Source of the DNA: Terebella lapidaria
Taxonomy: Eukaryota > Annelida > Polychaeta > Terebellida > Terebellidae
Assembly (NCBI GenBank): GCA_949152475.1
Contig: OX424568.1
Coordinates: forward strand, 26,759,667 to 26,823,666
DNA length: 64,000 nucleotides
Direction of reading: 5' to 3'
Position 1 is the stretch's first letter. Every line of letters starts with the position of its first letter. Positions 1 to 10,800 of the stretch are shown piece by piece. The notes beneath the pieces were generated by a model. That model was not told the origin of the DNA. It did not search any database and saw nothing but the letters and a program-made list of their open reading frames with translations. The translations under genes and the position numbers were made by a program.

Positions 1-2686
1 TTTTTGACCCCATATGTGTCTCTTGCCGTTTGATCGATTGCAGTCCATCATATAAATGTGTTTTATAAATAAATTTCATACAGCACATAAATTAGTCCCC
101 TGTACAAGGCACCTATGTGACCTAATGTCGGTGATCTCTGGCTTACAGAAACCATATTTTCAACAAATTGTCTACGTTTTTGTGTTTTGTCAAGATTAAA
201 ACCTTGGAGTTTTTGCTTAATTTAGAAATATACTATATTGAGAGTGTGGTGGTAGCATTTTGCGACATTTGAATACTATTGGTGTAGACAGCAGTATGGT
301 AGAAAGTGTTTGGTGCTAAGCAGCGGGGTAGGACTACCAACTCTTTTAAAATTTTGACATATTTAGTCCAAGGGGAATCAAACTGATGGTAATATATGGG
401 TGAATAATACATTTATCTGAAACGAACCCCAAATTGTCCTTGAGCATGTTTGATCGGGCGTCAAATCAAAATTTCCAAAGAAAATCTCACTTTTTTGTTC
501 AAAATATTTCCTTTCTTAAGTGCAAAAATCACTGTTTTATTTCTTCTCTACAAGTCTTCCCTTTTCACATAAGAGCTCAATAATTGGGGATTATCACCTC
601 TGTATGTGGGGTGTTATAATTGTAAAATGTGAAGAAAATTGCCATTATTTAGGTTATGGACCTGTATTGATTTCCTTATATGGTCAAAATGAGGCATCAA
701 AGTACTATATTATTTAAAAACTCCCAGTTTCTTCTCCAAATGCACATGTATCACTTTAAAATGTCTCTGTTTTGGTTTGTATAGTGGTATTATGGGTATT
801 CCTCTATGTACATGTGAATTTTCATGTTGATTGGAGCTGTTACTGTGCGCATGAATACATATAAACAAACCGGCCCTTTCTGGGAGTTTGCTTTCTGAGG
901 AATTCGCCAGGTGTCAGCAGCTAACAGTCAAATGCTTGTAGCGTTTGATCTATTCCAACAACATGTGCTGATTTTTTAATATTTTGTAAGTTATATATAT
1001 TGCTTCAACATACTGAAATTTTATGAAAATTGAAACATTTTGAAAGTGATTTCTCTCATAAAACGTTATAATGGAGTTAAATGGCAATCCTATATGTGTT
1101 CGTATACCTAAACCGAGGACATGAAATTTTGTGTATTATAGATTTTTAGCAGGTTTTGTGGCATTTCTTTAATTTGTTGTGGATAGTGTGCAGTATTCAT
1201 GAATTTTTCATCATTGCAACCATAATTTTCGTTCACGTGGATTTTTATTACATATGTAGGATTATATCTACATGCTAATAGCGGCGGTGTTTATCCCCCC
1301 CCCCCCCCTTGAATGCTAAAGACATGGAGTTAGTGCCTTTTTATTTTCTTTATTTTCATATAGTAACCAATATTTCAAATCACTGTAAAATATTATACAC
1401 TTTCACTGAGGACTACTGGACTCAGACACAGCCTAACCGAAAAAGGTGTCGAAATGGCCACCAAAAATTGAACGGTGGATAATACTAGGTGTCTCTGAAA
1501 TTCATCACCACAACCTATATAGTCGATCATAAATAAGCTAGGTTAGGCATTGCAGAATGCATTTGGTATATTATTTGCAATTTCGGCACCATATCTGGTC
1601 AAGTACGCACTTTTCCGATTTTTTTACCATATTTTTTTTTCGATATTGCCGTAGAACCACATTTTTGACCCCATATGTGTCTCTTGCCGTTTGATCGATT
1701 GCAGTCCATCATATAAATGTGTTTTATAAATAAATTTCATACAGCACATAAATTAGTCCCCTGTACAAGGCACCTATGTGACCTAATGTCGGTGATCTCT
1801 GGCTTACAGAAACCATATTTTCAACAAATTGTCTACGTTTTTGTGTTTTGTCAAGATTAAAACCTTGGAGTTTTTGCTTAATTTAGAAATATACTATATT
1901 GAGAGTGTGGTGGTAGCATTTTGCGACATTTGAATACTATTGGTGTAGACAGCAGTATGGTAGAAAGTGTTTGGTGCTAAGCAGCGGGGTAGGACTACCA
2001 ACTCTTTTAAAATTTTGACATATTTAGTCCAAGGGGAATCAAACTGATGGTAATATATGGGTGAATAATACATTTATCTGAAACGAACCCCAAATTGTCC
2101 TTGAGCATGTTTGATCGGAGCGTCAAATCAAAATTTCCAAAGAAAATCTCACTTTTTTGTTCAAAATATTTCCTTTCTTAAGTGCAAAAATCACTGTTTT
2201 ATTTCTTCTCTACAAGTCTTCCCTTTTCACATAAGAGCTCAATAATTGGGGATTATCACCTCTGTATGTGGGGTGTTATAATTGTAAAATGTGAAGAAAA
2301 TTGCCATTATTTAGGTTATGGACCTGTATTGATTTCCTTATATGGTCAAAATGAGGCATCAAAGTACTATATTATTTAAAAACTCCCAGTTTCTTCTCCA
2401 AATGCACATGTATCACTTTAAAATGTCTCTGTTTTGGTTTGTATAGTGGTATTATGGGTATTCCTCTATGTACATGTGAATTTTCATGTTGATTGGAGCT
2501 GTTACTGTGCGCATGAATACATATAAACAAACCGGCCCTTTCTGGGAGTTTTGCTTTCTGAGGAATTCGCCAGGTGTCAGCAGCTAACAGTCAAATGCTT
2601 GTAGCGTTTGATCTATTCCAACAACATGTGCTGATTTTTTAATATTTTGTAAGTTATATATATTGCTTCAACATACTGAAATTTTA
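1..2686. repeat. 1.66-kb tandem unit, about 1.6 copies
   Basis: Bases 1-1016 recur almost unchanged at 1662-2686; only single-base length differences were seen (for example the extra base near 2119). The unit is therefore about 1661 bp, cut by the window start and by the N block. It is AT-rich, has a poly-C run near 1298 and only short open frames, so I see no gene in it. Either a long tandem repeat or two alleles laid end to end by the assembler. Confidence 0.85.
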
Positions 2687-2886
2687 NNNNNNNNNNNNNN
2701 NNNNNNNNNNNNNNNNNNNNNNNNNNNNNNNNNNNNNNNNNNNNNNNNNNNNNNNNNNNNNNNNNNNNNNNNNNNNNNNNNNNNNNNNNNNNNNNNNNNN
2801 NNNNNNNNNNNNNNNNNNNNNNNNNNNNNNNNNNNNNNNNNNNNNNNNNNNNNNNNNNNNNNNNNNNNNNNNNNNNNNNNNNNNNN
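2687..2886. other. Assembly gap (200 N)
   Basis: Exactly 200 N characters, typical of a scaffold gap of arbitrary size. It interrupts the second copy of the 1.66-kb unit, so true copy number and distance are unknown. Open frames drawn across it are meaningless. Confidence 0.99.
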
Positions 2887-4133
2887 CAGACTCTTTGTCA
2901 AATGGACCACAGCGGCCCCACATTATCGCAATTCGATGCTCTGGGCAACACGCCCACTTGAAATACACAAGTTTATGGAAGACCGGTGACGAAATGCTGA
3001 TTGCTAATGCCGATTGTCAATGCTAATGCTGATTGCCAGTGATAATGCCATTCGGATTGTCATTTGTTCTTCTCCGTCTTTCACGATTATATAGATAATA
3101 TGGATGGGCCTAAACATAATTATATCTTTGTCGGGCGCTTAATTAATTGTCACGGTGTATATTATATTCATACTTGATATCTACTAGTAGCCTATTTTGA
3201 AGCTGTGAACTTTTTCTTACGGGGGTTCATGAGTTTCCCTGTCATTTTTGTTTTCTCTCACTTCGTATGCCTGATATGACTTTCTGTCCCCGGACTATGA
3301 GATTGGATAACGGACCCTGTTTTGTTTGCTCGGAATACTTGATACTGGGTATTGATTCCACGTCTATTATATGACATCTTCAACATGGTCAACTATATTG
3401 ACAATATTTTCCAAACTTTCCTTAGCCTTCTTTGAACATGATCATTCAGTGCAGCTATATTTTTCCAAGAGTTACAGCAATTTTGAAATTGTGTGCGCGC
3501 TGGGCTTGACTCATGGGATATGGAGGAGGTAATTGAAAACAATGTGCCTATTAATGTAGATGTCTTAAATTTGGCCGTCCCGTATAAGTTAATGTTTTCT
3601 TTTCATTGCCACACAGTTGATGGAATATGAATATATCAGAATTCCTTTAAAAATGACAAAAGGGAATATGGGAATAAGCTTCTGCAAGTATTCCATTTTA
3701 TTTGGAGCAAAAAGTAATATCTACATCATCAGACAAGTGCAAAATGAACTTTCCTGGGGCTGAGAAGAAAAGGAGCAAAAAGTATCCATGATGAAATTGT
3801 GCAGGCTGGAAGAAAGATATCACTTTATGTACTTGTCACGTAAGGCTAGCTTATAATTGGCCCGCAATTCTACGATATTATACATATAAATGGACCAGAT
3901 CTATAATCTACTTGCACATACATGTTCAATTATACTTTTTTTCTAATGCCAAGCATCACACATACTCCACATATGCCTTACAGTTAACATTCATACACAG
4001 ACACACAAGATAAGTGCTTCAACATCACTCATAATTGTCATAAAAAGCGGGACATCATCTGTGTATATTTCAGACAATCAACATGATCAAAAAGAAACTA
4101 ACACATTATATACTGGTCTATTGTGCCTCCAAT
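2887..4133. other. No gene seen
   Basis: Unique-looking AT-rich sequence after the gap. I found no long open frame, RNA gene or clear repeat apart from a short run of similar 'gctaatgc/gattg' words near 2995-3050. Confidence 0.5.
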
Positions 4134-4790
4134 CTACCGAGTCCAGTGTACTTGGAGACCATTTTCTTGGCATCCTCCACCACTTTCTTCATCTTCCGTA
4201 AGGAAAACACACTTTTCTTTCTCCCACTTGAAAGTTCCCTCTGGCATATTTCCGACAAAACCAGACGGATATATCTCCATGGTGTCTTCCTTAGCGAGGC
4301 TCCTTTGTCGGGCGCTTATTGACATGAGTGTGAAGGTACCATCATCTTCTATTGTTGTGATAGGCTGTTTACAAAAGTGTACTCTCCTCCCGCCAACAGC
4401 CCTTGGTACCACCATCTTCTATTGTTGTGATAGGCTGTATACAAAAGTGTACTCTCTCCTCCCACCAACACCCCTTGCGAAGAATATTTCGCGCCGGCCT
4501 TGTGTGTAATCTACTAACACCAGACTATCCACTGCCATACAGCTCCAAACTGCCTTCGCGGTCACCTTCATCCTCAGGATAATTTTCTGGCGCCTCATCT
4601 ACTTGTTTCGATTCTACGTCAATCTTCGACATCAATCCCTCTCGACGGACGCCAAAATGTCCCCAGGACTCCACCCGCTGTATGTACTTCTGTTTGGAGG
4701 CCATTCCCTCCTCTTGTGACACCACAACTATATCGAAATCTGCAAGTTCTCCAAAAAATGCAAGCTCAGGTGACGATTCCCCTTATGTAC
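4134..4790 (-). pseudogene. Unidentified coding-looking fragments
   Basis: Two minus-strand open stretches have protein-like composition. The upstream one (about 4525-4786) has a mixed hydrophobic start followed by a highly charged Glu/Asp-rich part and ends at a stop. The downstream one (4134-4415) contains a segment starting EDDGTFTLMSIS and a Lys/Glu-rich end. No flanking splice sites could be fixed with confidence and a 70-bp duplication (4335-4474) lies inside. I do not recognise the family. It could be a decayed host gene, exons of a gene continuing elsewhere, or part of a mobile element. Confidence 0.3.
4335..4474. repeat. 70-bp direct tandem duplication
   Basis: The block starting GGTACCATCATCTTCTATTG at 4335 recurs at 4405 (GGTACCACCATCTTCTATTG) with few changes; the period is 70 bp. 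It duplicates part of the coding-looking minus-strand fragment. Confidence 0.85.
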
Positions 4791-4799
4791 CTTTATGAT

Positions 4800-6150
4800 G
4801 TTTATAGGTTTTGTTGCCCTTGAATCGCCGGCCACCGTGTGGCGGCCATTTTGAATTTTTGGCGGGTCGACGAAAAAAATTTTTTTTGCCCCAAATCACA
4901 TTATCCATTTTTGGTTAAATTTATATTCCTAGATTTAATAAGTGTACGTGGTCAAATCCAAATGATACTAAAGTATCAAAGTCAAAGCCATGTGAACTTC
5001 ACAGACACCTATCCAGCTCAGTGTGAGATCGGGTGCCCCGTAAGAGTAAGGTCATTCCTTATTGTTTTGCATAGGGGGTTTCGCTATTCACCCTTCGAAA
5101 AAAATTTTGGCACTTTTTCCCTTCATAATTAGAACTGCCATGACTGTACTCATAGAACGCTTGAAGATAGAGCTTAGATATTGGCACTTTCAAATAGGAA
5201 GTCATATATGGCAATTTGGGAGGTGACCTTGAATTTGACCTTAGATGACCTTGAAAGGTAAAAAAAACAGCCATTTTTGGGTGAAAAAAAAGCCCAAATT
5301 TTCCTCTACAGATGAAATGCATGTAGATAGAGCTTCAGTTTGCATTATGAACATATAGGAAGTCATATATGGAACAACTAATGATGACCTTGATTTTGAC
5401 CTTGGATGACCTTGAGTGCTAAATGTCTGGCTTGAAGTCTTTCACCCTTCGAAAAAAAATTTGGCACTTTTTCCCTTCACAATGGGAGCTGCCAGGTCTG
5501 TACTCATAGAACGCTTGAAGATAGAGCTTGATATTGGCACTTTCAAATAGGAAGTCATATATGGCAATTTCGGAGGTGACCTTGAATTTGACCTTGGATG
5601 ACCTTGAAAGGTCAAAACAGCCATTTTTGGGTAAAAAAAAAGCCCAAATTTGCCTCTACAGATGAAATGCATGTAGATAGAGCTTCAGTTTGCATTATGA
5701 ACATATAGGAAGTCATATATGGAACAACTAATGATGACCTTGATTTTGACCTTGGATGACGTTGAGTGCTAAATGTCTGGCTTGAAATCTTGAAAGTGGC
5801 CTCTGAAGTTCAAACTTTTGCACATACAGGTTAGGATTGTGTATAAGCCTATAAAAAGTCATGTATAAATGGCACATCTTTTGCTGACCTCGAACTTGAC
5901 CTTAAACGACCTTGAAGGGCAAATCTCAAAATCTTAAATTGGCCTCTACAAACGAAATATTTGTTGATAAAGCTTATATGTTTGTATTATGGACATACAT
6001 GTATATGAAGTCATATGTAGCATACCTAATAGAGACCTAATGAAATTCACAAAGATGACCTCGACTGGTAAATCTCAAAATCGTATGTCACCTACAATGC
6101 TTAAAACCAAAATTGTCCGGTAACCTATCTTTGCCCTTGGGCTAATTTTT
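4800..6150. repeat. Satellite-bearing dispersed repeat, copy A
   Basis: Begins with a TATAGGTTTTGTTGCCCTTG-type head and ends with CCGGTAACCTATCTTTGCCC followed by a T-rich tail; the same head and tail pair bounds copy B downstream. Inside are two tandem copies of a 354-bp unit (about 5089-5442 and 5443-5796) and further degenerate units. The units are dense in TGACCTTGA/TCAAGGTCA words. No coding capacity. Head and tail suggest a non-autonomous mobile element with a tandem-repeat core; the class is inferred. Confidence 0.6.
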
Positions 6151-6209
6151 TCCTTTTGATACAAAACAGTCCTCATATGTACTCCTATATGCAACCTGTG
6201 TAAATGTAC

Positions 6210-7036
6210 TGTCTATAAATTTCGTTGCGCTTGAATCGATCGAAGTGGGCCATTGTGGCCCAAACTAGGGCCCAAATGGGACTTTCCCATGTTAAATTCT
6301 CCTATGCTTTATAATGGGACACATTATGCCTAATATCTCACTTAATATTTAGATTAGAGACTAGGAATCGATTGTGGGCATATATGAAATGATATATGCT
6401 GAATATTCTCGTGACCTTGAGTTCGACCTCTGACCTCAGTTTCAAGGTCAGAGCACACAATGGCTTATATCTCGCTTATTATCGACTTAACAGCTTAGGA
6501 ATCAATTGTGGACATATAGGAAATGATATATATATGCTGAATATTCTGATGACCATGAATTTGACCTTTGACCTCATTTTCAAGGTCACAGGACAAAATG
6601 GCTAATATCTTGCTCGTAATCGACTACAGCTTAGGAATCAATTATGAACATATATATAGGAAATGATATATGCACCTTATTGTCATGACCTTGAATTTGA
6701 CCTTTGACCTCATTCTCAAGGTCACATGATAACAGTTCACTTATTATCAATTTTACAGCTTAGGAATCAATTGTGGACATATGGGAAGTGATATGACCTT
6801 GAATTTGACTTTGATCTCATTTCCAAGGTTAGAACACAAAATGGTTAATATCTTGCTCATTGTCGATTTTGCAGGCTAGGAATCAATTGTGGACATGAAA
6901 TGATATATGCTGAATACTCTTGTGACCTTGAATTTGACCTTTGACCTTGTTTTCAAGGTCACGGGGAAAAATGGCTAATATCTAAGATGTAAAACATTGT
7001 CCGGTAACCTTTCTCAGCCCTTGGGCTAATTTTTTT
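6210..7036. repeat. Satellite-bearing dispersed repeat, copy B
   Basis: Begins TCTATAAATTTCGTTGCGC, holds about five degenerate units of roughly 110-130 bp built on TGACCTTGAATTTGACC, and ends CCGGTAACCTTTCTCAGCCC then TTGGGCTAATTTTTTTT. The tail contains a small hairpin (AGCCC-TT-GGGCT) followed by AA and T. TC at one end and hairpin plus CTAA before T at the other recalls Helitron-type ends, but the left flank is not the expected A, so this is tentative. Confidence 0.55.
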
Positions 7037-7058
7037 TTGTGTGTGTCAATTATATAGC

Positions 7059-7316
7059 GGTGTCTTGGAATGCTCCGGCTTGGGGGCGGTGTCTTGGGAT
7101 GCTCCGGCTTGGGGGCGGTGTCTTGGGGTTCTCCGGCTTGTGGGCAGTATCTTGAGATGCTCCGGCTTGGGGGCAGTGGGTTGGGGTGCTCTGGCTTGGA
7201 AGCGGTGTTTTGGGGTGCTCTGGCTTGCGGGTGGTGTCTTGGAATGCTCCGGTTTGGGGTTGGTGTCTTGGGGTGCTCTGGCTTGGGGATGGTGTCTTGA
7301 GATGCTCCGGCTTGGA
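7059..7316. repeat. 29-bp minisatellite, about 9 copies
   Basis: GC-rich tandem units of the form GGTGTCTTGGGATGCTCCGG plus CTTGGGGGC. Because 29 is not a multiple of 3, the array produces open frames on both strands that are artefacts of the repeat. Confidence 0.9.
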
Positions 7317-7510
7317 GTAAATTTCAAAGATCTACGACGCAGCAATAACAGACGGGTAAACAGATGGACCTTGTGGGCTAATTCAATAAATTTCCTGTTA
7401 ACCTTCAGCGTAAGTCATGAAAAATTTCCCGTTAATTTCACTTAAACCATGGTTATGGGCTATTTTCAGCTAACCCCCCCCCCCCCCCCCCTGAACCCTC
7501 TGGGTTTGCC

Positions 7511-7604
7511 CTAGCCCCAAAAGTGGCTCTTCAACCTGATGATCGATATGGCGGTTCCATCAACCGCCCATATCGATCACCAGGTTGAAGAGAGACTTGG
7601 GGCT
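7511..7604. repeat. Imperfect inverted repeat (hairpin)
   Basis: Arms of about 44 bp: TAGCCCCAAAAGTGGCTCTT... on the left is matched in reverse complement by ...GAGAGACTTGGGGCTA on the right, with a loop of a few bases near GGTTCCATCAACC. It lies about 235 bp upstream of the INTS4 start codon. Either a small foldback element or a structured promoter-proximal sequence. Confidence 0.8.
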
Positions 7605-7839
7605 AGGTTTGCCCTAGCTATCGGACATGTAGGTCCGATAATTTAACATGTTGGAATTGGATGACCTAAGAAACATTTCGCATAGGCCTAGTTCGATGCT
7701 ATGGAAGCTCTCATGATCTTTTTATACGAGTTTACTTATGTTAATTCCCGGGTGCTCTTTCAGTTTCATTGCGGCTTCTGTTAGGAGAGGAAGCTGGGAA
7801 GAGTGAGTCGATTCCGGGTCTTGATTGAATCCGAAAACA

Positions 7840-10800
7840 ATGGCTGCTCTGTTGAAGAAACGGGCTTTGGCTGAATTTACTCAAGTTATCCAGGTATATT
7901 ACAATAATCATCAATTGTGTTCTGTCAGTTATTATTAGCGGTACCTGTGACGAGTAAAACACATGATAAGTAATAAAATAAATAATCACTTAACCGTAAT
8001 ATCAACTGGAACCTGAGCGATAATATGTTAATTTGGGGGTACCTATAATGTCCGAATCGGACTGAAGCGAGCCTGAATGTCCGAATCGGATTGAGTCGGA
8101 CCATTTCAAGTGGGAAATGTCACGAAACGGGCCCAGTGATAAGTCGTACTCTAATAGATAGCAAATATAGACACCTACGACGTATTTACACCACCGTATG
8201 TTGAATTTGACTCAAAATGTCAAAAAAAAATATCGGAGCACATGTACAATTTAGTGGGCAATCCTGTTTCTTCATGATAGTCAATGACAATGATGAGTTA
8301 ATCAGTGGCACAAAATGATAAATACAGATAAAAGAAACATCTGGTGTGTAATAAACACTCTTCTATCATAACCAATTGTCATTCCGGTTCTTAAGCATGG
8401 GAAATTAGTTTGTAATAAAATTGCCCACATTATTGTACATCCTAGCCAAAATATCAACAAAATACTACGACGCGCCCCGCTATGAGTGATCCGCCATTGT
8501 TGTTGATGGCCACAGTTTGGTGCACAATCGTCAGATGTCACCACGTGTTCAAGCTTCAAACTATTATAGCGTAGTGACCATGCCTGTGTTCTTACCCACA
8601 TACTCTAAACCCGAAAATTAATAGCGTCTGTTTATTTACCCTTTTTTTAGCTTTTTGTATAAAACGCTAATATTAATGGACGCTAATATATTCATTTGTT
8701 AAACACAACATTTGATTGCAATTTAAAAACGCTAAATTAAACAGTCGCTAATATGCCAGGACAACCCAAAAACGCTTAATTCAACGAATGCTAATATTTC
8801 AGGGTAGTGTAACACTGCGAATTGCGAAATCGTATCTTGTTATATCCAATCTATTAGTGAATTGTGATTTGCATTACCATAGACATAGAAGAGATGGACT
8901 GCCAACTTCGGTATCACTCTCTCTGTTTCTAGTCTTTGAGCTTGAGGTCACACAAGGTCAGAGGAAGAGGGTAGTTACACTTCCGTTGTCAACATATAAC
9001 GTCATATTGCCATTGTTCATTCCTGACGATCCTCAGAGTGTTGACGTATCGTACAGTATTCGACGGATTTTTACAATCCAAATTTCCCATAAAACTTCAA
9101 ACCGGAAATAAAGTACCCAAATTTCTCTGGTCGAAAGCTCAAGGTCACTGAGGTCGAGTTGGCAGTCCATCTCTCTTCTATGTCTATGGCATTGCAGACT
9201 AAATGAATCTGAAATAATTTTCAAATAATTATTTCTAATGAAATAACACAGAAAACTGAGCTTCCTCGTATTTATCCATTTATAATACTGGCAATAGTTA
9301 CAGCATTCACATTTACAGCAGACAAATTAGTGTAATTACATCAGACATGTTACTGGGAAATAATATATAAATTATATTAATTTACATGTAACAGAATATT
9401 ATTAAAATGCAGATTGCAACATAGATTTTCATGTGGGCGAGCTGTCGGTATTCCGCCTTCGCACTATTACAGCCTGCAATGACAGGATGATTGTTGTGAC
9501 AAAGTCTGTATGGTGCTGCTGCCATGTGGTGAAGTTTTATATTAAAACCTGATCGTACATCTCGAAACGGAGTTCTTGTAGGCGCCCTTCTTGTGGCCGC
9601 AACGAAATATGAGTGGATGACAATGAATTATACATATTTACACTTGAAACTAGCTCATAAATCATGACAAAGGTCCGTTCTGAGACATTTTCACCTGCAA
9701 GTGATCCGAGTCAGTCCGCTTTGGACATTTGGGCCCGCCTCAGTCCGATTCAGATATCACAAGTAGATGAACCATTTTTTCCGTTTTTTTTGTCAGCTAC
9801 ATTACAAGTAGATGAAAGTTTTTTTCTTAACTGGTGTAGCATTAATCACAATTTCGGTTCATGTATAGGCCTATACTTGCAGTTGTAGGTGTCATATTGC
9901 ATGTATTGTGCCCCTGCTGTCCCTGGTCACCACTTTACAACATGAGCCTCTCTTGAGATTGAATCCTGCACACAGCCGTAGGGGTCTTTCATCAACATAT
10001 TTGTCTAACTCTCACCTTGGAAAGTAACTCTGTATTGTATTTTATGCATGTAGGAAGAACCAAAGCCTGTGAAGCGATTGCGTCTGACTCACGTGCCAGC
10101 CAAGCCGGAGGAACCTCCAATCAACTTGAAAGAATGTACAAGTTCAGCAGAGATCATAGACCAGTTGTTCAAGCTGGAAGGGAACCTGCCGATTTCAGCA
10201 GAAACTGCCGACATGGCCATCAATCAGATGAAGGCATATTTCCACCCGGATCAGGATGAAGATGTTCGATCGGCGATCATCTTACTACTGGGAAAACTTG
10301 GCACACTGCCAAATGTTGAGAAGACGTACATCTGTGATGACATCATGAAGTGGCTAAAATTGGAAAGTAAGTAAGATTTTGAACTTGATTGAATTTTGAC
10401 CATTGTTGAATATTATTCCATGAACCAACTTGGATTGGTTACTGATATATTCTCTTTCGTTGCAACAAAACACAAACTTGTAAAACAAATATTGGTGCAA
10501 AAGCCGAACATGACTGATCACATTATAAAACTGAATGTTGAGTGTTTTATCTTTCGCAGAATCACACAAATTGATAAGTCAGATGTTGTCTGCACTCTTG
10601 GAGATTGGGAAATCTATGTCGCATGACTCTGCCCTTCACCAGAAAGTGTTACAAGTCGCTGTCAAAGTTGGTACCTTGAATTTTGGTCTCGTATAATTGC
10701 CCAGGTTTCTCACCGGTTTTTCTAAACTGAATTAGTTCTGATAGTAAGTTTGTCGTTAAATGTTGATCAGTCATTACGGATAAACATGTATGTATTTCAT

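Noticed and set aside
2663-2989. Open frames crossing the N block
   Set aside because: They exist only because N codons are not stops.
7041-7445. 134- and 99-codon frames on opposite strands
   Set aside because: Both are generated by the 29-bp minisatellite and show only its repeating amino-acid pattern.
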